NCBI GenBank assembly: GCA_029267315.1
Contig: JAJUJD010000002.1
Coordinates: 1 to 55,462 of the forward strand
Length of the DNA stretch: 55,462 nt
Direction: 5' to 3'
Source: Alcaligenaceae bacterium
GTDB lineage: Bacteria; Pseudomonadota; Gammaproteobacteria; Burkholderiales; Burkholderiaceae_B
Shown: positions 8,612-16,244 of the stretch, piece after piece
How the letters are laid out: each line of letters begins with the position of its first letter
How positions within the stretch are numbered: position 1 is the first letter of the stretch
Program-made: the position numbers and the translations under genes
The notes under the pieces: generated by a model
Seen by the model: only the letters and a program-made list of their open reading frames with translations
Databases searched by the model: none
Told to the model about the DNA's origin: nothing

Positions 8612-10341
8612 GCCTCTTTCTCCACCAGATAGCTGCCTATCACCAAGGCATCGATGGGTGATGTCCAGAATGATTCCAGTGCATCGCGCGGACTGCAGAC
8701 CACCGGCTCGCCCCGCGTATTGAAGGAGGTATTGACCAGCACCGGCACCCCGGTCAAGGCCTCGAACTCTGTGAGAAGGCGGTGCAGCAGAGGGTTCTGC
8801 TGGGCCCGGACCGTCTGGACGCGGGCCGTGCCGTCGGTGTGCCTCACAGCCGGAATTGCTTGTGCTTTGTCAGGAAGCACATCAAATACAAACAGCATGA
8901 AGGGGGCTTCAATCTGCCCCCGGCCCCGGTTATCGAACCACTCATGTGCTCGCTCGGCCAGCACCACTGGTGCCACCGGACGGAAGTCTTCTCTATCCTT
9001 CAGCTCGTTCAAGCGAGCCTGCATGGCGGCGTCCCGAGGAGAGGCCAGAATGGAACGTGCCCCCAAGGCCCTGGGCCCAAACTCCATGGCTCCCTGGAAC
9101 CAGGCAATCACACGTTCTTCAGCCAGAAGCGAGGCGGCTGTCGCAGCCACATCGTCAAGCTTCCTATGACGGACACCGGAACGCCGCAGGAAACTACCGA
9201 TCTCCTCGTCACTATAGGCAGGGCCAAGATAGGCATGTTGCATGGCCCAGCCTCGCGTCTCACGCGAGGCCTTCTGCCGGTCCGCCCATAGCGCGGCGCC
9301 AAGAGCCGTCCCGGCGTCGCCTGCTGCCGGCTGCACCCATACTTGCTTGAATGGGCCCTCATCTGCCACGCGCGAATTCAACACGCAGTTCAACGCGACA
9401 CCACCAGCCATGGTGAGCTTGTCCGCACCGGTCTGTTCGTGCAGCCAGTGCACCATTTCCAATACCGTTTCCTCCAGCACTTTTTGCAGAGAGTGGGCGA
9501 TATCCATATGCCGCTGGGTGAAGTCGGAGCCCGGCACCCTTGCGGGCCCGAAAACGGCTTCCCAGTTGCAGGGCTGCATAACGTAGCCGCCGTCGCCATC
9601 GCTGCGCAAAACTTCACGGAATGCATTCAGGAACTCAGGCTTGCCATAGGAAGCCAGCGCCATGACCTTGTATTCATCCGAAGAATGAAGAAAGCCGAGG
9701 TAGCGGGTGAGATCCTCGTACAAAAGGCCCAGCGAATGCGGCAGAAGGATCTGCTTGAGCCGTCGGTACTCCCCGCTAGTGAAATGCCCGTAGCTGGTGG
9801 TGGTGCGCTCGCCACGCCCGTCCATCGTCAGCACTGCCGATTCTTCGAAGGGAGCAGCGAGGAAGGCGCTGGCCTCATGACAAAGGTGGTGCTCCAGGAA
9901 CTGCCATCGTGCCACCACATGGGACAAGGTGTCCGACCTGAACCGCTTCTGCAGATGCAGCGGAACGCCGTCAATGAGCTGCCTCGGCGCATTCACGATA
10001 TAGGACAGGAACAAGCCATCCCAGGGCGAGCCCTTTCCCTTCCAGTTTGCCGATGGTTCCAAAGGAAGTTCAATACGTCCTTTCGGCGCGATATCGTCCT
10101 TGAGCTGATTCGGGTCAAAAGCGTAGACAATGTGATCCACGTCCTCGAGGTCGCACTGCGCTTCCGATAGACAGAAGTCGATGGCGTTGTAGGGCAACTG
10201 CCAAGTGGAAAACGGTACGGGACGCTTGCCATGTTTGATACGAGTGAAACGTTCCTCTTCCGCGGCCGCTACGACTTGCCCGTCTGCCACCAGTGCGGCA
10301 GAGCAATCGTGAAAGGTCGCATTAATGCCCAATGTCAGCAT
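8608..10341 (-). CDS. NodU/CmcH-family O-carbamoyltransferase
   Basis: A 577-residue protein of the family that transfers carbamoyl from carbamoyl phosphate via carbamoyl-AMP to a hydroxyl group of a sugar or antibiotic. The N-terminal Kae1-like domain begins MLTLGINATFHDCSAAL and contains EEERFTRIKHGKRP, HHLCHEASAF and TMDGRGE. GGVALNCVLNSRV lies centrally. The C-terminal YrdC-like part shows EFGPRALGARSIL and DFRPVAPVV. Start 10341 follows GGAGTCTAC and leaves a 14-base gap to the GT9 stop. In this operon the acceptor is most likely a sugar of the glycan. NodU carbamoylates Nod factor and CmcH a cephem, so the exact acceptor cannot be read here. Confidence 0.92.
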   Translation of the reverse strand: MLTLGINATFHDCSAALVADGQVVAAAEEERFTRIKHGKRPVPFSTWQLPYNAIDFCLSEAQCDLEDVDHIVYAFDPNQLKDDIAPKGRIELPLEPSANWKGKGSPWDGLFLSYIVNAPRQLIDGVPLHLQKRFRSDTLSHVVARWQFLEHHLCHEASAFLAAPFEESAVLTMDGRGERTTTSYGHFTSGEYRRLKQILLPHSLGLLYEDLTRYLGFLHSSDEYKVMALASYGKPEFLNAFREVLRSDGDGGYVMQPCNWEAVFGPARVPGSDFTQRHMDIAHSLQKVLEETVLEMVHWLHEQTGADKLTMAGGVALNCVLNSRVADEGPFKQVWVQPAAGDAGTALGAALWADRQKASRETRGWAMQHAYLGPAYSDEEIGSFLRRSGVRHRKLDDVAATAASLLAEERVIAWFQGAMEFGPRALGARSILASPRDAAMQARLNELKDREDFRPVAPVVLAERAHEWFDNRGRGQIEAPFMLFVFDVLPDKAQAIPAVRHTDGTARVQTVRAQQNPLLHRLLTEFEALTGVPVLVNTSFNTRGEPVVCSPRDALESFWTSPIDALVIGSYLVEKEA

Positions 10342-10355
10342 GTAGACTCCTTGTC

Positions 10356-11465
10356 TCAGGCCACGCCTGCCAATTCGCCGCGAGCTTGGTTGCGACGCTC
10401 TTCCAAGAGTTCGATAACCGCCGAATGAACCTGCTCTGGAGAAACACCGCGCAGGCACAGATGGTGTCCTTCCGGACAAACACTGCGGTAGCACCATTTG
10501 CAGGGCACGTCGTAATAAAGCACTCGTTGGGCCACCTGCCATGGCGTATGTTGCGGGTTAGTCAGGGCGTATAGGTCTACCACCGGAGTTCCCAGCGCCG
10601 CTGCCAGATGGGCCGGCCCCGTGTTGTTCGTCAACAGCACATCAGCTTGCTGTATCAGGCAAGCCAGCTCGCCCAGGCTCAGTTGTCCGGTCATGTCGAC
10701 CAATCGCGCAGCCCCTTTGCAGCCACGTTTAATGGCGCGCACAAGTTCCCGCTCTGAGGTGTCTCCAGTGAGCACGATGGGCCCGGCGCCTGACCCCAAC
10801 AAATCAAACACTTGAGAGAATTTTTCTGGGGGATATCTGCGTGATTCCGCGGTCGCTCCGCAGTGGGCCACCATCCATCCGGCACCTTCTGCCACGCCCG
10901 CGCGCTTCAGCAACGCCTTCATCCGACGTTGGTCTGCCTGTTGCGTGTTGAAGCGCAGCCGAGTGTCCGTGGGTTCTCCCACAATGGGCGCAAGCAAGTC
11001 CAGCTGACGTTGTGCTTCATGCCTGATGACCGGCCCGGGCTCGACTTCGCGGACCCAGTCGCTAAGAAGACTGTAGGGGTTCTCTCTGCAGTGGGCTCTC
11101 ACCCGCTGAATACCGGCCATTCGGCACATCAGCGCTGCGGGCAAGGGGCTTTGGCTATAGACAGTAAAAATGACGGCCATATCGTAGCGGGCCGCCTGCA
11201 GCCGTTCGAGAATGGCGAAGTCGTCTTCTGAAGCGTGGGTGTCCTTTTTGACCCACGGGGCGTCGTAAGCAATGACCTCGTCAACGTCTTCCAGATACGG
11301 CGCAAGTTGCGCCGCACTGCGAGATGTCAACAAAGCAATATGGCTGTGAGGCAAGGCACTGCGCAGGGCGTGAATGGCCGGCGTCGTCATGAGCACGTCT
11401 CCCATATTGTCCAGACGCACACAAAGCACCCTGTGCATATCGGGGCCCAAGGCTGACACAGTCAT
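10356..11465 (-). CDS. Family 9 glycosyltransferase (heptosyltransferase-like)
   Basis: A 369-residue homologue of LPS heptosyltransferases. The N-terminus has RVLCVRLDNMGDVLMTTPAI, a textbook GT9 start. The donor region reads LTNNTGPAHLAAALGTPVV, followed by ALTNPQHTPW. A C-terminal Cys/His cluster CKWCYRSVCPEGHHLC parallels that of the second GT9. ATG 11465 is preferred over upstream codons because it overlaps the phosphatase stop by four bases. The immediate upstream neighbour is a heptose-bisphosphate phosphatase-type enzyme, which fits use of an activated heptose. It is not an obvious waaC or waaF because it sits outside an LPS core cluster. Confidence 0.87.
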   Translation of the reverse strand: MTVSALGPDMHRVLCVRLDNMGDVLMTTPAIHALRSALPHSHIALLTSRSAAQLAPYLEDVDEVIAYDAPWVKKDTHASEDDFAILERLQAARYDMAVIFTVYSQSPLPAALMCRMAGIQRVRAHCRENPYSLLSDWVREVEPGPVIRHEAQRQLDLLAPIVGEPTDTRLRFNTQQADQRRMKALLKRAGVAEGAGWMVAHCGATAESRRYPPEKFSQVFDLLGSGAGPIVLTGDTSERELVRAIKRGCKGAARLVDMTGQLSLGELACLIQQADVLLTNNTGPAHLAAALGTPVVDLYALTNPQHTPWQVAQRVLYYDVPCKWCYRSVCPEGHHLCLRGVSPEQVHSAVIELLEERRNQARGELAGVA

Positions 11466-12040
11466 TCGCAGGCCTCCCGCGACGTTTCGAAGGCCATGAT
11501 GCACCTCGCTGCCTCAAGAAAATCCCGCACGACATAATGCGGGGTACGCAATGGCCCCGGCACCCATTCCGTTTCATTACCGTTATTGATCAACACAGTC
11601 GTGCAGCCTGCGCGCCGCCCGGCCTCAACGTCGTTGAGAATGTCGCCAATCATCCACGACTGCGACAGATCGATTGCATGTCGGTGGGCGGCCTCCAGCA
11701 GCAGACCCGGCGCTGGCTTGCGACACGCGCATGCCTCGACAGAGGCCTGGAGCGGCGCGTCATGCGGGCAAAAGAGGAACGCAGTGAGTTCGGCTCCAGC
11801 CTCAGCAAACATGAGACGCAGGTGACCCACCATGCGGTATAAGTCGTCGTATCCGAACTTTCCCAGCGCGATACCTGGCTGGTTCGATACGACGATCAAG
11901 GGACGCCCCAATTGAGCCAGCACTGCGAGCCCTTCAGCCGCACGCGGCGCAAAACGCATTCGCGCTGGCTCAACGTTATAGGGCACGTCCACTAACAGGG
12001 TGCCGTCCTTGTCGAGGAAGATGGCAGCACTCAAGGCCAT
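11462..12040 (-). CDS. HAD-IIIA phosphatase, D-glycero-manno-heptose 1,7-bisphosphate phosphatase (GmhB) type
   Basis: A 192-residue HAD phosphatase. The nucleophile motif is FLDKDGTLLVD; motif II is SNQPGIALGKF. The zinc loop has the GmhB arrangement (Cys-Pro-His, then Cys-Ala-Cys followed by Arg-Lys-Pro). Motif III/IV is MIGDILNDVEAG. GmhB removes the 7-phosphate from heptose 1,7-bisphosphate on the way to ADP- or GDP-heptose. No isomerase (GmhA), kinase/adenylyltransferase (HldE) or epimerase is visible in this window, so those steps would have to be supplied elsewhere. A histidinol-phosphate phosphatase is the main alternative, but the glycan context favours a sugar phosphate. Confidence 0.85.
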   Translation of the reverse strand: MALSAAIFLDKDGTLLVDVPYNVEPARMRFAPRAAEGLAVLAQLGRPLIVVSNQPGIALGKFGYDDLYRMVGHLRLMFAEAGAELTAFLFCPHDAPLQASVEACACRKPAPGLLLEAAHRHAIDLSQSWMIGDILNDVEAGRRAGCTTVLINNGNETEWVPGPLRTPHYVVRDFLEAARCIMAFETSREACE

Positions 12041-12765
12041 GAGCTTTCTTTCATCGGCAAAACCATGATTTCCGGGATCACGGTCTCGGGCGGTTGAGTC
12101 AGCAAAAACCTCACAGTGCGCGCCACATTCATTGGATCTTGCAGAAGATCGACGTCGATGTCCGGAAAGCGTTCAAGCAAGAATGGCGTTCGCATCCCGC
12201 CGGCAATGACTGCTGATACCTTGATGCCGCGGCCTCTCAGTTCAGCATGCAGCGCCTGCGTAAGGCCAACCAGTCCCCACTTGCTGGCGTGATAGGCGCT
12301 GGCATTCGGCCATGCGCGCCTCGCCGCCGTTGACGCAATGTTCACGATATGTCCGCGGGAACTCAAATGAGGCAGACCATGCTTGGACAGTAAAAAAGGG
12401 CCGGAAAGATTGGTTGCGATCACCCGGTGCCAATCTGCGCTGTCCATATCTTCAATGCCTATGGTCACATCCACACCGGCATTGTTGATGATGGCGTCCA
12501 GCGGACCCATGTCACCAACGATCTCTTTCAGCGTATTGACGACTGCTGCCTCGTCCGCCACATCCATGGCGTAGGGCCTGGCATCCTTGCCCTCGCCCTG
12601 CAGCCTTGACGCCACTCGCTGCGCCGCCGCCTCGCTGATATCGACCACTGCCACCCTCACATCGGCCTGTGTCATTGCAGTACAGATAGCCTCTCCCAAC
12701 CCGCTGCCGCCTCCGGTCACCAATACGACCCGCCCCGCCAGATTCTCGTATTCGAATTCGCTCAT
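12031..12765 (-). CDS. Short-chain dehydrogenase/reductase
   Basis: A classical SDR of 244 residues. It has the cofactor loop TGGGSGLGEA, the NNAGVD element, and the catalytic YHASK preceded by Ser-rich IASTAARR. The ribosome site GAGGGAAGGGC lies directly upstream of ATG 12765. It overlaps the phosphatase gene by ten bases and starts nine bases after the GT4 stop, so it is embedded in the glycan operon. A role in modifying a sugar or nucleotide sugar (keto reduction or oxidation) is an inference from position. SDRs of this length are not normally nucleotide-sugar enzymes, which are usually extended SDRs, so substrate assignment is open. Confidence 0.8.
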   Translation of the reverse strand: MSEFEYENLAGRVVLVTGGGSGLGEAICTAMTQADVRVAVVDISEAAAQRVASRLQGEGKDARPYAMDVADEAAVVNTLKEIVGDMGPLDAIINNAGVDVTIGIEDMDSADWHRVIATNLSGPFLLSKHGLPHLSSRGHIVNIASTAARRAWPNASAYHASKWGLVGLTQALHAELRGRGIKVSAVIAGGMRTPFLLERFPDIDVDLLQDPMNVARTVRFLLTQPPETVIPEIMVLPMKESSWP

Positions 12766-12774
12766 GCCCTTCCC

Positions 12775-14142
12775 TCAACCGTTGAACTGCGACTTGCGGA
12801 CGATTGGCCGACCAGCCTGCCGACTACCACCTGCAGAACCCCTGCCCGCTCCGCGAATGACAGGACGTTTGCCCGCCCCGTTCACGCCATAGCTGCGCCA
12901 ATCCACACTAAGTGGGCGCTGCAGCTCTTCGAATATGCGGTTCAATTCCTGGCCCACACCATGCCAAGTGAACAAGGTGCGCGCACGCAGTGCACCGGCC
13001 CTTCCCATGGTGGCCGCCAGTTGTGGGTCTTTGGCCAGATGCGCCAGCCGATCAGCCAAAGCGTCGGGGTTCTTTGGCGGGACCAGAAACCCGGTTTCGC
13101 CATCCACAACCGTGTACTTGATGCCGCCTGTGTCGGCGCCGATAACGGGCCGCCGGCAAGCCATGGCTTCGATTGGGGTGATTCCGAAAGGCTCATACCA
13201 CGGTGTGGTAACGAATACGTCGGCGGCACTGTAGTAACGGTTCAATATGGCGCGCTCGCGGGCACCGGTGAAATCGACAAAATCTTCTACGCCTTCCTCC
13301 CGCGCCACGCGGATCAGCCTGTTCAGTTCGTCGATATCTCCCGCGCCGCCGCTGGTGAGTTCGCCTCCGACAACGCAAAGGCGGGCATTGATCTCGTGGT
13401 TCTGGCGAAGCCTCGATAATGCCCTGATTACGTTGTCTATGCCTTTGCGAGGCACCATGCGGCCCAGCTGAAGCACATAAAAAGTATCTGGGTCCCAGCC
13501 CAGCATTTGCCGGGCGGCCGCCATATCAAGGGGCTGCAACTCGTCGGGGTCATACCCGCAAGGAACCATGCGAATGCGATCCGGATTGGCCCCATAAAGA
13601 TTGATCAGATCCAGCTCATCCTGGGGGCATTCCGCTATGAGGCAGTCTGCCTCTCGCACAATGTCCTCTTCAATGATGAAGCGCTGATCGGAAAAATGGT
13701 CAGCCTCTTTCTGATGCTGCCGTCTCACTTTCCCAAGGGCATGAAAAGTCACTGCCAGCGGCGTACCCATTTCGCGAGCAAGTGGTAATGAGGCCAGGGC
13801 CGACATGAAGAAGTTGGCGTGTATCACGTCATACTGCATGCCTTGATTCTTCACGTACGCACGCAGATAGTCGCTGAACTCACCCATATAGGGCAGCAGC
13901 TGTTCTTTGGGCAATCGCCGGCACGGTCCCGCCGGAACGTGAATGACCCGCACATTTTCGTCCCAATCCATCGTGTCACCGAGGTACGGACTGTCTAAGC
14001 GCGTAAACACATCAACGCAATGGCCCTGGCGTGCAAGTGCCCTGGCAACATTGGCGACATAGACATTCTGGCCTCCACTGTCGACCCCGCCCGGCTGCGC
14101 CAAGGGGGACGCATGCTCGCTCACGATTGCAATTCGTTGCAT
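12775..14142 (-). CDS. Family 4 glycosyltransferase, sucrose-phosphate-synthase/MshA-like
   Basis: First gene of the nine-gene unit; 455 residues. It opens with RIAIVSEHASPLAQPGGVDS and GGQNVYVANVARALARQGH, the GGQ-type N-terminus shared by sucrose-phosphate synthase and MshA-like GT4 enzymes. The donor site contains GRMVPRKGIDN and PWYEPFGITPIEAMACRRPV, with the EPFGITPIE element. ATG 14142 follows GGAGACTCG; the longer frame from 14232 has no support. The enzyme probably uses UDP- or ADP-glucose to glycosylate a small acceptor such as a sugar phosphate. This could be the committing step of the pathway; that is inference. Confidence 0.85.
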   Translation of the reverse strand: MQRIAIVSEHASPLAQPGGVDSGGQNVYVANVARALARQGHCVDVFTRLDSPYLGDTMDWDENVRVIHVPAGPCRRLPKEQLLPYMGEFSDYLRAYVKNQGMQYDVIHANFFMSALASLPLAREMGTPLAVTFHALGKVRRQHQKEADHFSDQRFIIEEDIVREADCLIAECPQDELDLINLYGANPDRIRMVPCGYDPDELQPLDMAAARQMLGWDPDTFYVLQLGRMVPRKGIDNVIRALSRLRQNHEINARLCVVGGELTSGGAGDIDELNRLIRVAREEGVEDFVDFTGARERAILNRYYSAADVFVTTPWYEPFGITPIEAMACRRPVIGADTGGIKYTVVDGETGFLVPPKNPDALADRLAHLAKDPQLAATMGRAGALRARTLFTWHGVGQELNRIFEELQRPLSVDWRSYGVNGAGKRPVIRGAGRGSAGGSRQAGRPIVRKSQFNG

Positions 14143-14203
14143 CCGAGTCTCCAAAAGGCTGTGCAAGCTCAATATGAACTTCCGCAATTCGTCTTTCTTC
14201 TTA

Positions 14204-14232
14204 TTTATGACCCGCGCGCATCTTCGTTGCAA
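14204..14232 (-). promoter_or_regulatory. Candidate sigma-70 promoter for the nine-gene glycan operon
   Basis: On the - strand, TTGCAA (14232-14227) and CATAAA (14209-14204) are separated by 17 bases. Transcription would start about 70 bases before the GT4 start codon. The match to consensus is moderate (four of six at each box). No other candidate of this quality is seen in the 140 bases upstream of the gene. Confidence 0.4.
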
Positions 14233-14343
14233 AACACATGCCCGTTTCGCATTGGAGCCGTTCTCTGTCTCGAGGCGCAGAGTGTCCCACCGCGTATTGC
14301 CTCACTAGCAATCGCCGGTCCCATACCGGTTTGCAGTTGTGAG

Positions 14344-14363
14344 TTGAGGCGTGCACGCCTCAA
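14344..14363. promoter_or_regulatory. Perfect 20-base palindrome between divergent operons
   Basis: TTGAGGCGTGCACGCCTCAA reads identically on both strands. It lies 67 bases before the nitroreductase start and about 110 bases upstream of the candidate glycan promoter. It is centred roughly 50 bases before a TATGCT -10-like box (14393-14398). The symmetry suggests binding of a dimeric regulator. It is not followed by a T-run, so it is not a terminator. Confidence 0.55.
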
Positions 14364-14430
14364 GCCGTGACGCGGGATAGGACGCCCTGAGGTATGCTGG
14401 CCGCTTCGCATCTCGGCTTTCAGCAAGTAA

Positions 14431-15129
14431 ATGAAGGACTCGACCGACAAGCACTGCGTTTCGCCCATTCATCGGGCAATTGCCTCCCGCCGCAGCATTC
14501 GCGCCTTCCTGCCCACACAGGTGCCGCGCGCGATCGTGGAAGAGCTGCTCCGACTTGCCGGCACTGCCCCTAGCGGCAGCAACGTACAGCCCTGGCAGGT
14601 GCACGTCGTCGCAGGCGAGGTGCGCGACGGCTTGTCGGCAGCCCTGCTCGCGGCGCACGAAGCCGGCGAAGCTCCCGCCCGCGAATATCATTACTATCCG
14701 CTGGACTGGCGCAGCCCCTATATAGAGCGGCGCCGGGCGACAGGATGGGGGCTTTACTCTCTGCTGGGCATTGAAAAGGGTGACCGCGAGGCATCAGCAC
14801 GGCAGCACGGGCGAAATTACGAGTTTTTTGGCGCTCCGGTCGGCTTGATCTTCACCATCGACCGCGACATGCAGCGGGGCAGCTGGTTGGACTTCGGCAT
14901 GTTCTTGCAGAACATCATGTTGGGGGCCAGAGGCTTCGCCTTGCACACCTGTCCTCAAGCTGCACTGGCCAATTATCCTCATATCGTGAAAAAGCATCTG
15001 GGAATTGGGGACGAGAAAATCATCGTATGTGGCATGGCGCTTGGTTACGCCGACCCAGATGCGCTGATCAACCAGTTCCAGCCGGAACGCATGAAGCTGG
15101 AAGAGTACGTTACCTGGCACGGAATCTAG
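14431..15129 (+). CDS. Nitroreductase-family FMN oxidoreductase
   Basis: A 232-residue NAD(P)H-dependent flavoprotein of the nitroreductase fold. RRSIRAFLP near the N-terminus and APSGSNVQPWQVHVV form the FMN-phosphate and family signature; the C-terminal IIVCGMALGYADPDA is also typical. Such enzymes reduce nitroaromatics, quinones or flavins; the native substrate here cannot be deduced. It is monocistronic on the + strand, divergent from the glycan operon and followed by hairpins at 15123-15172. The symmetric site at 14344-14363 may regulate it. Confidence 0.88.
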   Translation: MKDSTDKHCVSPIHRAIASRRSIRAFLPTQVPRAIVEELLRLAGTAPSGSNVQPWQVHVVAGEVRDGLSAALLAAHEAGEAPAREYHYYPLDWRSPYIERRRATGWGLYSLLGIEKGDREASARQHGRNYEFFGAPVGLIFTIDRDMQRGSWLDFGMFLQNIMLGARGFALHTCPQAALANYPHIVKKHLGIGDEKIIVCGMALGYADPDALINQFQPERMKLEEYVTWHGI

Positions 15130-15172
15130 GGACTTTCCCTAGATTACGTAAGTCCAGAAGTGCTTCTTTTTT
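15123..15172 (+). terminator. Hairpin and T-run after the nitroreductase
   Basis: AATCTAGGG (15123-15131) and CCCTAGATT (15137-15145) form a perfect nine-base stem with a five-base loop that includes the stop codon. A T-rich tract, preceded by a small AGAAGTGCTTCT element, follows at 15166-15172. The spacing between the strong stem and the Ts is longer than usual, so termination is likely but not certain. Confidence 0.5.
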
Positions 15173-15293
15173 AAATCGAAATGGCATAACCGCCCTGGTT
15201 TCCCTACACTCCTTTGCGAGACAGGCTTAACTGCACGCCGCTCGGCCTGCAGCCCTCCAAGCCTGGATACAAAAAAGCAGTTGTACATAACTG

Positions 15294-15315
15294 GCCCGCC
15301 ACCCCTGTGGTGGGC
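15294..15315 (+). promoter_or_regulatory. Stem-loop in the leader of the ABC-transporter operon
   Basis: GCCCGCCAC (15294-15302) and GTGGTGGGC (15307-15315) pair over nine positions (one G-U in RNA) around a four-base loop. It sits 12 bases before the AAAGGACG ribosome site of the first permease gene. Within about 200 bases I see no convincing sigma-70 promoter, so the start of transcription is unknown. Confidence 0.4.
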
Positions 15316-15338
15316 TATGCCAATCCAAAGGACGGTTC

Positions 15339-16244
15339 GTGTTTTTCGATATATTGCCACTTGCATTGGTGGATGGCATCGCCTATGCATGCCTGCTGTT
15401 CCTTGTGTCGATGGGCCTGACGCTGATCTTCGGTGTCATGGGCATACTTAACGTCGCACACGGAGCCTTCTATGCCTTCGGGGGCTATTCCGCAGCATCA
15501 TTCATCATGATGCTTGCTCCGACAACGGAGTCTGCGTGGATTCCCCTCGTTTCTCTGTTCCTCGTCGCCATCGTGGTCGGCACGCTGCTGGGCGGGCTCA
15601 TGGAACTGGTGCTCATCCGCCGCGCCCAGGCCTATGACCCCATCCTGAAGCTGCTGCTCACCTTTGGCGCCCTGCTGATGCTGGAAGACGTGCAGCGCTT
15701 CATCTGGGGTGCCCAACCCTATAGCGCGAGCGAAGTTGTGGGCCGCCTCGGCAATATCGAGCTGGGCAACATCACCTACACGACTTACCAATTGGTGGTG
15801 GTGCCTGCTACCGCGCTGGTCGCCTACATTGGCCTGGAATATTTCCTGCGCTATACCAATTTGGGCAAGCAAATGGTCGCCGTCACCCACAACCGTGAAG
15901 TCGCCACGTCCCTGGGCATCAATGCCGGCAAGATCGGCCTCATCACGTTCATCATTGGTGCCATTCTGGGCGTGCTGGGCGGAGCCCTCGCCTCGCCCAC
16001 AACCTCGCTCGTGCCTGGCGCCGGCGCCGACATGATCGTGCTCTCCTTCGCTGTGGTGGCCACGGCCGGCCTGGGTCAGATCACGGGTGCCCTCATTGCC
16101 GCCCTGATGATCGGTATCCTGCGTTCGATCGCGGTTTATATGGCGCCTGAAGTCGAGGTCGCCGTTCCTTACATCATCATGGGCCTGGTTCTGCTGGTAC
16201 GTCCGCACGGCCTGTTTACTGTTGCACAAGCGAGGACCATCTGA
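15339..16244 (+). CDS. Branched-chain-amino-acid-type ABC permease, LivH family
   Basis: A 301-residue inner-membrane permease. It consists of hydrophobic helices throughout, starting LPLALVDGIAYACLLFLVSM, with GLTLIFGVMGILNVAHGAFY, the LivH hallmark. GTG 15339 is used because AAAGGACG lies five bases upstream and the first helix begins right after. It is the first gene of an eight-gene operon (two permeases, two ATPases, three oxidoreductases, receptor). HAAT-family importers carry branched-chain amino acids but also urea, amides, aromatic acids and other small carboxylates. The three dehydrogenases in this operon argue for a non-amino-acid substrate. Confidence 0.92.
   Translation: MFFDILPLALVDGIAYACLLFLVSMGLTLIFGVMGILNVAHGAFYAFGGYSAASFIMMLAPTTESAWIPLVSLFLVAIVVGTLLGGLMELVLIRRAQAYDPILKLLLTFGALLMLEDVQRFIWGAQPYSASEVVGRLGNIELGNITYTTYQLVVVPATALVAYIGLEYFLRYTNLGKQMVAVTHNREVATSLGINAGKIGLITFIIGAILGVLGGALASPTTSLVPGAGADMIVLSFAVVATAGLGQITGALIAALMIGILRSIAVYMAPEVEVAVPYIIMGLVLLVRPHGLFTVAQARTI

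Noticed and set aside
3145-14142. Classical capsule or O-antigen island
   Set aside because: No Wza/Wzc, Wzx/Wzy, ABC exporter, initiating transferase or ligase is present; only synthesis and modification enzymes are seen.
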